Assembly: GCF_030296695.1 (NCBI RefSeq)
Contig: NZ_AP027737.1
Location: forward strand, 992,001-1,056,000
Reading direction: 5' to 3'
DNA: 64,000 nucleotides
Source: Agromyces mangrovi
Lineage (GTDB): Bacteria > Actinomycetota > Actinomycetes > Actinomycetales > Microbacteriaceae
Within the stretch, counting starts at the first letter, position 1. Every line of letters begins with the position of its first letter. Shown here piece after piece: positions 8,771 through 18,039 of this stretch. The notes under the pieces were generated by a model. It was given only the letters and a program-made list of their open reading frames with translations, was not told where the DNA came from and made no database searches. Position numbers and translations under genes: made by a program.

Positions 8771-10750
8771 ATGACGACCGGAACACCCGAGACGAACGGC
8801 ACGCCGGCACCGGAGCCGCCGCCGAGCACCGCGGCGACGCGAGCGCAATTCCTGCCGAAGACCACGATCGAGCGCTGGGTGTTCTGGCCCGCGGCCGGCG
8901 TGGTGCTCCTGTTCAGCGGGTTTGCCCTGCTGGCGCCGAACGCGGCCGAAGCGGCGTTCGGCGCGGTGCAGACGTCGATCGTCAACGCGTTCAACTGGTA
9001 CTACGTGCTGATCGCCGCGTTCTTCGTCGTCTTCGCGCTGTTCGTGGGCTTCAGCCGCTTCGGCAGCATCCGCCTCGGCAAGGACACCGACAAGCCCGAG
9101 TTCTCGCTCGGCGCCTGGTTCTCGCTGCTGTTCGCGGCCGGCATGGGCATCGGCCTCGTGTTCTACGGGGCGAGCGAGCCGCTCAGCCACTTCGTGTCGC
9201 CGCGCCCGGGCGTGAGCGGCACCCCCGAGCAGCTGGCGCAGCAGGCCCTCAGCCAGACGTACCTGCACTGGGGCGTGCACGCGTGGGCCATCTACGTGGT
9301 GGTCGGCCTCGGCCTCGCCTACGCGATCCACCGCCGCGGGCGTCCGATCTCGATCCGCTGGACGCTCGAGCCGCTGCTCGGCAAGCGCGTGCGCGGCGCG
9401 TGGGGCAACGTCATCGACGTGGTCGCCCTCGCCGGCACGCTCTTCGGCGTCGCCACCTCGCTCGGCCTCGGCGTGCTGCAGATCAGCGCGGGCCTCGACT
9501 TCATCGGGCTGGTCGAGCCGACCGAGACCTCGCAGGTCGTCATCATCATGGTGATCACGGTGTTCGTGCTCGCATCCGTGCTCTCGGGCGTCACCAAGGG
9601 CATGAAGTGGCTCTCGTCGACCAACCTGATGCTCGCGGGGCTCCTCGTGCTCTACATGCTCACGTTCGGGCAGACCGAGTTCCTGCTGCGCGAGTTCGTG
9701 CAGTCGATCGGCGCGTACATCCAGAACTTCGTCGGCCTCTCGTTCAACGTGAGCGCCTTCCAGGGCGAAGCGGGCGAGGCCTGGCAGGCGAGCTGGACGT
9801 CGTTCTACTGGGGCTGGTGGATCTCGTGGGCGCCGTTCGTCGGCATCTTCATCGCGCGCATCTCGCGCGGGCGCACCGTGCGCGAGTTCGTCGCCGGCGT
9901 CATCATCGTGCCGACGCTCATCGGCATGCTGTGGTTCAGCGTGCTGGGCGGCTCGGCGCTGTACATCGAGCTGACCGACCCGGGCGCGCTGATCGGCCCG
10001 GAGGGCACGGTGAACGTCGAGGCGACGCTCTTCCACCTGCTCGACTTCTTCCCGGGCACGGCCTTCCTCACCGTCGGCGTGATCCTGCTGATCTCCATCT
10101 TCTTCATCACGTCGTCCGACTCCGGTGCGCTCGTCATGGGCATGATCGCGACCGGCGGCCAGATCAACCCGCGCAAGTGGGTGCGCACGTTCTTCACGCT
10201 CATCACCGCGCTCCTGGCGATCTCGCTGCTGCTGGCCGGCGGCCTGGTCGCCCTGCAGACCGCGGCGATCATCATCGCGCTGCCGTTCAGCGTGGTGATG
10301 CTGCTCATGTGCTGGTCGACGATCATCGCGTTCAGCCGCGAGCGGCGCGCGTACGAGCTGGCCAGGCGCGCCCAGTTCGTCGACCACATCGGCGAGTACT
10401 ACGGACTCGAGGTGGAGGAACCGTTGGAGGCGGGAGCGATCGGCAGGGGCCCGAGATGGATGCGGCAGATCGGCCGCAGGCTCAAGCTGCGCACCGACCT
10501 GCCCACCGGGCAGATCCCCACCGGCGACCAGCCGCTGAAGCCGGTGTTCACGCACGTGGACGACGAGATCCCGCTGCGCCACGCGAGCAAGCGCGCGCTC
10601 GAGGCCGAGGAGACCGACTCGATCGGCGTGCCGACCGACGACGTCGACGAGGTGGTCGAGCACGACCCGCGGGCGCGCGGCGACGTCGAGGACGTGCCCG
10701 ACCGCAGCGCCGACGACGACGGGCGCGACCCGCTGCGCGGGCGCGAGTAG
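8771..10750 (+). CDS. BCCT-family betaine/carnitine/choline transporter
   Basis: Sodium- or proton-coupled uptake of a quaternary ammonium compound such as glycine betaine, usually for osmoprotection. It has 659 residues with about 12 transmembrane segments between residues 35 and 530. Family landmarks include GAWFSLLFAAGMGIGLVFYG, the tryptophan-rich segment YWGWWISWAPFVG, and FITSSDSGALVMG. A long charged C-terminal tail (about 540-659) resembles the osmosensory tail of BetP; a sensing role here is inferred. The ATG at 8771 was chosen because the conserved N-terminus begins shortly after it; the ribosome binding site is weak. It is divergent from the aldo/keto reductase. Confidence 0.9.
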   Translation: MTTGTPETNGTPAPEPPPSTAATRAQFLPKTTIERWVFWPAAGVVLLFSGFALLAPNAAEAAFGAVQTSIVNAFNWYYVLIAAFFVVFALFVGFSRFGSIRLGKDTDKPEFSLGAWFSLLFAAGMGIGLVFYGASEPLSHFVSPRPGVSGTPEQLAQQALSQTYLHWGVHAWAIYVVVGLGLAYAIHRRGRPISIRWTLEPLLGKRVRGAWGNVIDVVALAGTLFGVATSLGLGVLQISAGLDFIGLVEPTETSQVVIIMVITVFVLASVLSGVTKGMKWLSSTNLMLAGLLVLYMLTFGQTEFLLREFVQSIGAYIQNFVGLSFNVSAFQGEAGEAWQASWTSFYWGWWISWAPFVGIFIARISRGRTVREFVAGVIIVPTLIGMLWFSVLGGSALYIELTDPGALIGPEGTVNVEATLFHLLDFFPGTAFLTVGVILLISIFFITSSDSGALVMGMIATGGQINPRKWVRTFFTLITALLAISLLLAGGLVALQTAAIIIALPFSVVMLLMCWSTIIAFSRERRAYELARRAQFVDHIGEYYGLEVEEPLEAGAIGRGPRWMRQIGRRLKLRTDLPTGQIPTGDQPLKPVFTHVDDEIPLRHASKRALEAEETDSIGVPTDDVDEVVEHDPRARGDVEDVPDRSADDDGRDPLRGRE

Positions 10751-10800
10751 CGAGGCATCCGCACCCCCACCCGCGTGTTCGGGCGCATGCGCCCGCATGC

Positions 10801-10833
10801 GTTCACGCAGGCTTCATTCCGCGTTCCCCGGCC
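10801..10833 (+). promoter_or_regulatory. PHO-box-like direct repeats upstream of phoX
   Basis: Three consecutive 11-nt units start GTTCA, CTTCA and GTTCC (10801, 10812, 10823). This matches the 11-nt direct repeat layout of actinobacterial PhoP boxes. They lie 80-113 bp upstream of the PhoX start, so phosphate-starvation control is a reasonable prediction. Confidence 0.55.
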
Positions 10834-10913
10834 CCACCGGTCCGCGCCATCCGGCGCCGCGATCGTGGCGTCGACTGCCCGTTGGCCGGGCACCGACGCG
10901 ATGGGAGCGATCC

Positions 10914-13022
10914 ATGACGATGACCGATGACCCGACCGACCAGGCCGGCGCCGAGGTGCCCGGCCCGGGCCGTCGCAGCCTGCTGACCCTGCTGCCCATG
11001 CAGGGCCACACGCGCGGCAAGCGCAGCGCGGTCACCTGCCACCTGAAGTGCGCCGACGCGTGCTCGCACCCCGCCCCGAACCTCTCGACGAACGGGTACT
11101 TCCGCGACGTCGTGAACTCGGCCTTCTCGCGCCGCGCCCTCCTCGCGGGCGCCGGTGCCGGCGCCGCGGCCGTCGTCATCGGCGGCGCTGCGGGCGGCGC
11201 GGCCGCTCCCGCCGCGGCCGCCCCCAGCGGGCCGGGCAAGCTTCCGTTCGTGCCGATCGCGCCGGTGCCGAACACCGTCGACGACGTGGTCGTGCCGAAC
11301 GGCTACTCGTGGAAGACGATCATCCGCTGGGGCGACCCGCTGTTCTCGACGGCCGACACCTTCGACCCGAGCAACCAGACCGCCGAGCTCCAGGCCCGCC
11401 AGTTCGGCTACAACTGCGACTACCTCGACGTCATCGCCGAGCCGAACGGCACGCGCGGCGTGCTCGTGGCCAACCACGAGTACACCAACGAGAACATCAT
11501 GTTCCCGCCGGCCGCCGACGAGGACGAGGCGAATACGCAGCGCCGGGTCGCGCTCGCCTCGCACGGCATGACCGTCGCCGACGTGACCCGCTCGGGCAAG
11601 GGCACGCCGTGGACGTACGTCGTCGGGGGCCCTCGCAACCGCCGCGTCACCCCCGAGACGGTCTTCGCCTTCACCGGGCCCGCCGCGGGCGACGTGCTGC
11701 TCCAGACCGTCGAGGACCCGACCGGCACCCGCGTGCGCGGCACGTTCAACAACTGCGCCGGCGGCACCACGCCGTGGGGCACCGTGCTCTCGGGCGAGGA
11801 GAACTTCAACCAGTACTTCAAGGCGGCCGGCACGCCCGAGCAGCAGCGGTACGGCATCGGCGGCTCGGGCGACTTCCGCGGCTGGGCGAACGTCGACCCG
11901 CGCTACGACGGCGTCGCGAACCCGGGCTACGCCAACGAGCCGAACCGCTTCGGCTGGATCGTCGAGATCGACCCCGAGGACCCGACGTCGATGCCCGTCA
12001 AGCACACCGCGCTCGGCCGCTTCAAGCACGAGGGCGCGAACGTGCACGTCGGGCGCGACGGCCACGTCGTGGCGTACATGGGCGACGACGAGCGCTTCGA
12101 CTACCTCTACAAGTTCGTGTCGAAGCACACCATGCGCCCCGGCAACAGCGCCAAGGCCCGCGCGTTCAACAAGACGCTGCTCTCCGAGGGCGACCTGTTC
12201 GTCGCGCGCTTCGACGGCGACTCGTCGGCCGCCGAGATCACCGGCGACGGCACCCTGCCCTCGGACGGCGAGTTCGACGGTTCGGGCGTGTGGATCCCGC
12301 TCGTCGTCGACGGCGAGAGCACGGTCCCCGGCATGACCACCGCCGAGGTGCTCGTGCACACCCGCCTCGCGGGCGACGCGGTCGGCGCGACCAAGATGGA
12401 CCGCCCCGAGGACGTCGAGCCGAACCCGGTCACGGGCCGCGTGTACATCGCCTGCACGAACAACACCAACCGCGGCATCGGCGACTACCCGAAGGCCGAC
12501 GAGGCGAACCCGCGCACGCGCAACCGCTACGGGCACGTCATCGAGCTGACCGAGGCGGGCGGAGATGTCACGGCCACCACGTTCGGCTGGAGCATCCTGA
12601 TCGTCGCGGGCGACCCGGCGACCGACCCGACGACCTACTTCGCGGGCTTCCCGCCGGCCAAGGTCTCGCCGATCTCCTGCCCCGACAACGTCGCGTTCGA
12701 TGCCGACGGCACGCTGTGGATCTCGACCGACGGCCAGCCCGGCACGATCGGCCTGTGCGACGGGCTGTTCAAGGTGCCGCTGACCGGCGCCGAGCGCGGT
12801 CACGTGCAGCAGTTCCTCTCGGTGCCGCGCGAGGCCGAGACCTGCGGCCCGGTCATCCACGACCGCGACGGGTCGGTCTTCGTGGCCGTGCAGCACCCGG
12901 GCGAGGACGGCGACTGGTCGGACCAGCACTCGTTCTTCCCCGACTACGTCGCTCCCGGCACCCTGTCGGGCGGCAAGTGGGGCGGTCCGCGCCCCAGCGT
13001 GATCCAGGTCGTGCGCGACTAG
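10914..13022 (+). CDS. phoX: PhoX-type alkaline phosphatase (DUF839), Tat-exported
   Basis: Calcium- and iron-dependent phosphatase releasing phosphate from organic esters outside the membrane. The 702-residue protein begins with a conserved segment of about 70 residues that includes GHTRGKRSAVTCHLKCADAC. A twin-arginine signal SRRALLAG follows (RR at 73-74) with an alanine-rich hydrophobic core ending near residue 106. The mature domain has NHEYTNENIMFP, LSGEENFNQYF and RPEDVEPNP, as in PhoX. The ATG at 10914 follows GGGAG. The long segment before the Tat motif is usual for actinobacterial PhoX. Confidence 0.9.
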   Translation: MTMTDDPTDQAGAEVPGPGRRSLLTLLPMQGHTRGKRSAVTCHLKCADACSHPAPNLSTNGYFRDVVNSAFSRRALLAGAGAGAAAVVIGGAAGGAAAPAAAAPSGPGKLPFVPIAPVPNTVDDVVVPNGYSWKTIIRWGDPLFSTADTFDPSNQTAELQARQFGYNCDYLDVIAEPNGTRGVLVANHEYTNENIMFPPAADEDEANTQRRVALASHGMTVADVTRSGKGTPWTYVVGGPRNRRVTPETVFAFTGPAAGDVLLQTVEDPTGTRVRGTFNNCAGGTTPWGTVLSGEENFNQYFKAAGTPEQQRYGIGGSGDFRGWANVDPRYDGVANPGYANEPNRFGWIVEIDPEDPTSMPVKHTALGRFKHEGANVHVGRDGHVVAYMGDDERFDYLYKFVSKHTMRPGNSAKARAFNKTLLSEGDLFVARFDGDSSAAEITGDGTLPSDGEFDGSGVWIPLVVDGESTVPGMTTAEVLVHTRLAGDAVGATKMDRPEDVEPNPVTGRVYIACTNNTNRGIGDYPKADEANPRTRNRYGHVIELTEAGGDVTATTFGWSILIVAGDPATDPTTYFAGFPPAKVSPISCPDNVAFDADGTLWISTDGQPGTIGLCDGLFKVPLTGAERGHVQQFLSVPREAETCGPVIHDRDGSVFVAVQHPGEDGDWSDQHSFFPDYVAPGTLSGGKWGGPRPSVIQVVRD

Positions 13023-13042
13023 GCACGACCCGGAGTACGCAG

Positions 13043-13073
13043 AAGGCGGCGGCGCGTGAAGCGCCGCCGCCTT
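13043..13073. terminator. Bidirectional hairpin between phoX and csp
   Basis: A perfect 13-bp stem (AAGGCGGCGGCGC with its complement) closes a 5-nt loop, GTGAA, between two converging genes. A-ends on one side and T-ends on the other suit termination from both directions. Confidence 0.75.
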
Positions 13074-13095
13074 CCGGCGTTCGTGGTGCGGGGTC

Positions 13096-13298
13096 CTAGA
13101 GGACCTGGATGTCCGCGGCCTGCGGGCCCTTCGGGCCCTGCGTCACCTCGAACTGCACCTTCTGGTTCTCCTCCAGGGTGCGGAAGCCCCCGAGTTGATG
13201 GCGCTGAAGTGCGCGAAGACGTCGGCGCTCCCGTCGTCGGGAGCGATGAAGCCGTAGCCCTTGTCGGCGTTGAACCACTTGACGGTTCCGGTAGCCAT
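13096..13298 (-). pseudogene. Cold shock protein (CspA family), frameshifted (probable assembly error)
   Basis: A small single-stranded nucleic-acid-binding protein acting as an RNA chaperone. The first part reads [18 protein letters not shown], then [17 protein letters not shown], containing RNP1 (KGYGFI) and RNP2 (VFAHF). After the C-run 13187-13191 the frame shifts and continues [19 protein letters not shown] to IQVL. The span is 203 nt; one added base gives exactly 67 residues, the standard Csp length. Intact in vivo is therefore much more likely than a broken gene. AAGGAAA precedes the ATG, and a GC-rich untranslated region of about 190 bp follows to the desaturase end. Confidence 0.88.
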
Positions 13299-13488
13299 AC
13301 TGTGTTTTCCTTCGTTGTACTCATTCGGCCCGCCGGTGCGGGCGCGAAGCGGGCGGCACGGGTGCCGTCCGCGTGCTCCCTGCGCCTCGTCTGGCGCCGG
13401 GAAGTTGCGGTGGATGGGGCGAGGCGACGGCGGGAGCGGTCGGACGCGGCATCCGGTCGTGGGTGGAGGTCGGGCGGACCCTCCTGGG

Positions 13489-14637
13489 TCAGACCCGTCG
13501 GAATCGATCGACCATGGGGCAATCGAAGGGATCGCGGGCGGCGAGGCCGACCCGGTTGAGGTAACGGACGACGATCCCGTACGAACGTACGAGCGTCGTC
13601 TCAGTGTAGGGCACGTCGGTGGTGCGGCAATGCTCCATGACGATCTCGCGCGCTCGAGCGAGGTGCGGGCGCGGCATGCTCGGGAACAGGTGGTGCTCGA
13701 CCTGGTAGTTGAGGCCGCCCATCAGCGCGCTCGCCCACCAGCCGCCGGAGATGTTGCGCGAGGTGCGCACCTGCTTGCTGAAGAAGTCGAGCTTGGCGTC
13801 GCGCGGCACGATCGGCATGCCCTTGTGGTTGGGGGCGAACGACGCGCCCATGTAGATGCCGAACACCGCGAGCTGGACGCCGAGGAAGGCGAACGCCATG
13901 CCGAGCGGCAGGAACCAGAACACGACGCCGAGGTAGAGGGCGAAGCGGACGGCGATGAGGGTGAGCTCGAGCGCACGGCCCTCGACGCGCCGGCGGGCGA
14001 AGAGCGCGCGCAGTGAGATCGCGTGCAGGTTCAGGCCCTCGAGCGTGAGGAGCGGGAAGAACAGGTAGCCCTGGCGACGCGTGATCCAGGCGATGAGCCC
14101 GCGCTGCTTCGCCGCCGACTCCTCGGTGAACGAGATCGTGTCGAACTCGATGTCCGGGTCCTTGCCGACCCGGTTGGGGTTCGCGTGGTGGCGGCTGTGC
14201 TTGCTCATCCACCACTGGTAGCTCATGCCGACCACGAGCGTGGCCAGGAGCCGGCCGACCCGGTCGTTCGCGGGGCCGGACGTCATCACCTGGCGGTGGG
14301 CGGCCTCGTGGGCCAGGAACGCGAACTGCGTGAAGATGATGCCCAGCGCGCCGGCGATGAGCAGCTGGAACCAGCTGTCGCCGAGCAGCCAGAAGCCGAA
14401 GCCCGCGGCGACCAGGGCGACGACGAGACCGCCGAAGAGTGCGCCGTAGAACCACGGGGTGCGGGTCAGCAGGCCCGATTCCCGGATGACCTGGGACAGG
14501 GCGGAGTAGCTCTGAGTGATGTTCGGGGTGTTCGTCCGAGGAACCGTCCGGCGGATGCCGCCGACGGTGGGGGTGTCAACGATGATGTGATCCCAGCTGG
14601 TAGACCGACTTCCCAGCCGCGTGACACGGGCGACCAC
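13489..14637 (-). CDS. Membrane fatty acid desaturase (acyl-lipid type)
   Basis: Introduces a double bond into membrane acyl chains using a di-iron centre, often in cold adaptation. The three histidine boxes are present: HEAAHR, HSRHH and QVEHHLF. Hydrophobic pairs lie between them, with DIEFDTISF after the second box and [16 protein letters not shown] after the third. The start is uncertain. The only ordinary in-frame start codon before the conserved [16 protein letters not shown] region is the GTG at 14637, giving 382 residues, somewhat long. A missing base in the G-run 14569-14573 would instead allow a TTG at 14579. It is divergent from the epimerase gene. Confidence 0.85.
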   Translation of the reverse strand: MVARVTRLGSRSTSWDHIIVDTPTVGGIRRTVPRTNTPNITQSYSALSQVIRESGLLTRTPWFYGALFGGLVVALVAAGFGFWLLGDSWFQLLIAGALGIIFTQFAFLAHEAAHRQVMTSGPANDRVGRLLATLVVGMSYQWWMSKHSRHHANPNRVGKDPDIEFDTISFTEESAAKQRGLIAWITRRQGYLFFPLLTLEGLNLHAISLRALFARRRVEGRALELTLIAVRFALYLGVVFWFLPLGMAFAFLGVQLAVFGIYMGASFAPNHKGMPIVPRDAKLDFFSKQVRTSRNISGGWWASALMGGLNYQVEHHLFPSMPRPHLARAREIVMEHCRTTDVPYTETTLVRSYGIVVRYLNRVGLAARDPFDCPMVDRFRRV

Positions 14638-14718
14638 CCGCTTGTCGATGTTGGCGACGCTATGGTCGGGCGCTGGGAAGCCCCTGTGAGACACGCCGAC
14701 CGGTGCGAGACTGTGACC

Positions 14719-15555
14719 ATGAGAGTCGCAGTCACCGGAGGATCGGGCAAGCTCGGCCGCACCGTCGTGCGTGAGCTGACCGCAGCCGGACACCAGGTCG
14801 TCAACTTCGATCGCGTCGGCGAACGCGGGCCGGGCTTCGTGCAGCTCGACACCACCGACTACGGGCAGGTGGTCGACGCGCTCGGCGGGGTCGACCGCAC
14901 CGAGCCGTTCGAGGCGCTCGTGCACCTCGCGGCGATCCCCGCGCCGGGCATGCTCACCGACGCCGCCACCTTCCGCAACAACATGCTGACCACGTTCAAC
15001 CTGTTCTGGGCGGCGACGCGGCTCGGCATCCGCCGCATCGTCTACGCCTCGAGCGAGACCGTGCTGGGCCTGCCGTTCGACGTGCCGCCGCCGTACATCC
15101 CGGTCGACGAGGACTACCCGGCCCGCCCCGAGTCGGTCTACTCGATCGTGAAGGTGCTCGAGGAGCAGCTCGCGATCGAGCTCGTGCGCTGGCACCCCGA
15201 CCTGTCGGTCACCGCGCTGCGGTTCTCGAACGTGATGGAGCCCGCCGACTACGCCGAGTTCCCGTCGTACGACGCCGACGCGATGACCCGCAAGTGGAAC
15301 CTGTGGGGCTACATCGACGCGCGGGACGGCGCTCAGGCGATCGACCTCGCGCTGCGCAAGGCGCCGGTCGGCTTCGACCGCTACATCATCGCGGCCGCCG
15401 ACACCGTGATGTCGCGGCCCAACGCCGAGCTCGTGGCCGAGGTGTTCCCCGACGTGCCCGTGCGGGGAGACCTGGGCGAGCACGACACGATGCTCTCGAT
15501 CGACAAGGCGAGGCGGATGCTGGGCTACGCGCCCCGCCACTCCTGGCGCGACTGA
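14719..15555 (+). CDS. NAD-dependent epimerase/dehydratase (extended SDR)
   Basis: A 278-residue extended short-chain dehydrogenase. The NAD-binding GGSGKLGR motif is at the very N-terminus, HLAAIPAPG follows, and the catalytic YSIVK (YxxxK) is in the middle. This subgroup resembles uronate dehydrogenase and UDP-sugar epimerase relatives; no substrate can be fixed. Uronate dehydrogenase would be of interest given the nearby uronate operon, but nothing in the sequence proves it. The ATG at 14719 is preceded by a short divergent promoter region shared with the desaturase. Confidence 0.78.
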   Translation: MRVAVTGGSGKLGRTVVRELTAAGHQVVNFDRVGERGPGFVQLDTTDYGQVVDALGGVDRTEPFEALVHLAAIPAPGMLTDAATFRNNMLTTFNLFWAATRLGIRRIVYASSETVLGLPFDVPPPYIPVDEDYPARPESVYSIVKVLEEQLAIELVRWHPDLSVTALRFSNVMEPADYAEFPSYDADAMTRKWNLWGYIDARDGAQAIDLALRKAPVGFDRYIIAAADTVMSRPNAELVAEVFPDVPVRGDLGEHDTMLSIDKARRMLGYAPRHSWRD

Positions 15556-15559
15556 CGCA

Positions 15560-15576
15560 GGCCGACGTCGTCGGCC
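15560..15576. terminator. Small hairpin between converging epimerase and rskA genes
   Basis: A 7-bp stem, GGCCGAC with GTCGGCC, closes a 3-nt loop in the 26-bp gap between two convergent stop codons. It is short but well placed for bidirectional termination. Confidence 0.45.
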
Positions 15577-15581
15577 CGCGC

Positions 15582-16430
15582 TCAGGCGGTCGGGATCGCG
15601 ATGATCGGGTCGGTCGTCGGCTGGTCGGAGCCTCCGGCCGGCTCGACGGTCACGCCGATCGTCGCGCCCGCGGGCGTGCCGTCGATGAGGTGCACCGTCA
15701 CGCCGTCCGCCCCCGCGTCGAACAGGCCCGCCGCCTGGATGCCCGCTTCGGTGATGACCCACGCCTCGTAGGTCTCGTCGTCCCCGAGTGCGGGGAGCTC
15801 GTCGACGAGCAGCGCCGAGCGGTCCTGCTCGTCCGACCAGACGAGGGTCGCGGTGGCGCCGTCGTCGAGGCGCACCGACTGACGCTGCGCGTCGGGGGCC
15901 GCGCTGATCTCCGCGACGACCTGCTCGGGCGTCTCCTGCGTGCCCGCGAACCCGCCGCCGAGCGCGATGCCGCCGACGAGCAGCGCGGCCGCGGCGGCGG
16001 CGGATGCGGCGACGGCCGCCGCGCGCACGCCCCAGCGCCGGCGGGCGCGCTCGGTCGCGGGGCCGTCGGCAGGTGCCGGAGGGGCCTGCTCAGTGGTGTC
16101 CGTCTGCCGAGGGGCGTCCGTCGACTCAGGGGCATCCGCCTGCTGAGGGGCTACTGCCGGCTCGGGACCCGCTGCGACCGCGTCGGGCGCGACCTGCGGC
16201 GTCTGCGCGATGCGCGCGAGCAGCGCGTCCCGCATGGCGGGCGGCGGGGCGACGGGCTCCGCGGCCGCACCCAGCACCGCCGCGGCCTCGCCGTAGGCGG
16301 TCGCGCTGCGGTCCAGCCCGCGGTCGGCGGCGCGCGCGGCCTCGAGCGCGGCGCGCTCCTCGTCGTCGAGCGCGTCGAGCGCGCCCGCGGCGGCGAGCGC
16401 CTCGAGCTCTTCGCGATCGCGTTCGGTCAT
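15582..16430 (-). CDS. rskA: Anti-sigma factor, RskA-like
   Basis: A membrane anti-sigma factor expected to hold the adjacent sigma factor inactive. It has 282 residues: an N-terminal cytoplasmic segment with GALDALDDEERAALEA, a proline/alanine-rich linker with repeated DAP-type units (about 85-125), one transmembrane helix near 140-162, and an extracytoplasmic RskA C-terminal domain with ETYEAWVI and GTPAGATIGVTVEPAGGSDQ. Its ATG overlaps the sigma-factor stop by 4 bp (ATGA), the usual arrangement for a cognate pair. Confidence 0.88.
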   Translation of the reverse strand: MTERDREELEALAAAGALDALDDEERAALEAARAADRGLDRSATAYGEAAAVLGAAAEPVAPPPAMRDALLARIAQTPQVAPDAVAAGPEPAVAPQQADAPESTDAPRQTDTTEQAPPAPADGPATERARRRWGVRAAAVAASAAAAAALLVGGIALGGGFAGTQETPEQVVAEISAAPDAQRQSVRLDDGATATLVWSDEQDRSALLVDELPALGDDETYEAWVITEAGIQAAGLFDAGADGVTVHLIDGTPAGATIGVTVEPAGGSDQPTTDPIIAIPTA

Positions 16431-17026
16431 GTCGTCACCCCCAGGGCGTCCCTCAGTCGTCCCATCCCGTCGCGGATGCGGGTCTTCACGGTACCGAGCG
16501 GCACGTCGAGCCGCTCGGCGATCTCGCGTTGCGTCAACCCGCCGTAGTACGCGAGCTCGATCGACTCGCGCTGCGCGTCGGCCAGCCCGCCGAGTGCTCG
16601 GGCGACCCGTTCGTGCTCGAGTCGGATCTCCACGGATTCCGACGGGTCGGGCACGTCGGCGGCGAGCTCGCGGTGGCCGGCCGCGACGTCGCGGTCGCGC
16701 GCCGACTGCGCCGAGCGGATGCGGTCGACGGCCCGGCGGTGCGCGAGCGTGAGCATCCACGCCGCCGCCGCGCCCTTCGCGGGATCGAACCGCGGCGCCT
16801 GCTGCCACACCTCGAGGAACACCTCCTGCGCGACCTCCTCCGACTGCGCCGGGTCGACGAGCAGTCGCCGCACGAGCCCGAGCACGCGCGGCGCCATCGC
16901 GTCGTACAACGCGGCGAACGCCTCCTGGTCGCCCGAGCCCGCGCGGACCAGCAGCGCATCGGGCGTGATCGCCTGCGCGGGGGTCTCGGTCTCGGGTGCC
17001 ACGAGCACCAGCATTGCAGGTGTCAC
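16427..17026 (-). CDS. sigK: ECF sigma factor, SigK-like
   Basis: An RNA polymerase sigma factor of the ECF group. Region 2 has DQEAFAALYDAMAPRVLGLV and EVAQEVFLEVW; region 4 has LAYYGGLTQREIAERLDVP then GTVKTRIRDGM. With the GTG at 17026, which has GGGGAGG close in front, the protein has 199 residues; ATGs at 17044 and 17068 would lengthen it. It is co-transcribed with the RskA-like anti-sigma gene. In Mycobacterium, SigK is released by regulated proteolysis of RskA; the same logic is likely here but the regulon is not visible. Confidence 0.88.
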   Translation of the reverse strand: MTPAMLVLVAPETETPAQAITPDALLVRAGSGDQEAFAALYDAMAPRVLGLVRRLLVDPAQSEEVAQEVFLEVWQQAPRFDPAKGAAAAWMLTLAHRRAVDRIRSAQSARDRDVAAGHRELAADVPDPSESVEIRLEHERVARALGGLADAQRESIELAYYGGLTQREIAERLDVPLGTVKTRIRDGMGRLRDALGVTT

Positions 17027-17127
17027 GCCGCCTCCCCGGTTCATCGGTGGTTCGGAGCCGCGCGGCACGCGGATTGCCGGGGTCGACGGCCGCGCAGCAC
17101 CGGCGCGGCGGCCGATAGCCTGTTCCG

Positions 17128-17943
17128 ATGACGACTCCCCCGGCGACGCCCAGCGACGACCAGGCCCGCGGCGGCCGCTACTGGTTCTGGCTCGCGACGG
17201 TCGGCGTGATCGGCGGCGTGCTCTCCGGTGCGTTCGGCGTGGGCGGCGGCATCATCATGGTGCCACTGCTGATCTTCCTGACGGGCATGGACCAGCGACG
17301 GGCATCCGCCACCTCGCTCGCGGCGATCGTGCCGACCGCGGTCGCGGGTGCGGCGACGTACTTCGCCAACGGCCAGGTCGACGTGCTCGCCGCGCTGTTC
17401 GTCGCGGTGGGCGGCGTGGTCGGCTCGTACCTCGGCGCGATGCTGCTGCGGCGCATCAGCCTGACCTGGCTGCGCTGGATGTTCATCGCGGTCATGCTCA
17501 TCGCGGCCGTGCGCCTGTTCCTCGTCGTGCCGATGCGCGGCGACGGCGTGCTGGAGATCGACGTCTGGACGGCGATCGCGCTGAGCGGGCTCGGCCTCGC
17601 GATGGGCATCGCCTCGGGCCTGTTCGGCGTCGGCGGGGGCATCATCGCGGTGCCCGGCCTCATGGCGCTGTTCGGCATGGGCGACCTCATCGCCAAGGGC
17701 ACGAGCCTGCTCGTCATGATCCCGACGGCCATCAGCGGCACGGTCGCGAACTCGCGCGGCGGGCTCGTGAAGCTCTCCGAGGCAGCCGTCGTCGGCGTGG
17801 CCGCGACCGCGGCGTCGTTCGCGGGGGTGGCGCTGGCATTCTGGATGCCCCCTGCGCTCGCGTCGTACCTGTTCGCGGCGCTCATCGTGTTCGCCGCGGT
17901 GCAGCTCGCGATCCGCGCGGTGCGGGCGCAGCGGAAGGGCTGA
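17128..17943 (+). CDS. TSUP family transporter (TauE/SafE sulfite-exporter-like)
   Basis: A 271-residue membrane protein built as two related halves. Each half carries the family glycine motif: SGAFGVGGGIIMVPLLIF near residue 33 and SGLFGVGGGIIAVPGLMALF near residue 170. About eight transmembrane helices are present. Family members move sulfite, sulfonates or other organic anions; the substrate is not determinable. It is divergent from the sigK/rskA pair. Confidence 0.85.
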   Translation: MTTPPATPSDDQARGGRYWFWLATVGVIGGVLSGAFGVGGGIIMVPLLIFLTGMDQRRASATSLAAIVPTAVAGAATYFANGQVDVLAALFVAVGGVVGSYLGAMLLRRISLTWLRWMFIAVMLIAAVRLFLVVPMRGDGVLEIDVWTAIALSGLGLAMGIASGLFGVGGGIIAVPGLMALFGMGDLIAKGTSLLVMIPTAISGTVANSRGGLVKLSEAAVVGVAATAASFAGVALAFWMPPALASYLFAALIVFAAVQLAIRAVRAQRKG

Positions 17944-18039
17944 TCCGGGGCCGGCGGACGGGCCTGGCATCACCCTCGTGAACTCCGTCGAAACTCTTCT
18001 GCGCACACGGGAATGAATCAGAAGTCCATGCGATTGCAT

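Noticed and set aside
7964..10750. An upstream extension of the BCCT transporter of about 270 residues
   Set aside because: The extension lies antisense over the aldo/keto reductase gene and has no family similarity; the conserved start is near 8771.
16060..16150. DNA repeat inside the anti-sigma gene
   Set aside because: It encodes the A/P/D/T-rich linker of the protein; the repetition follows from low-complexity coding sequence.
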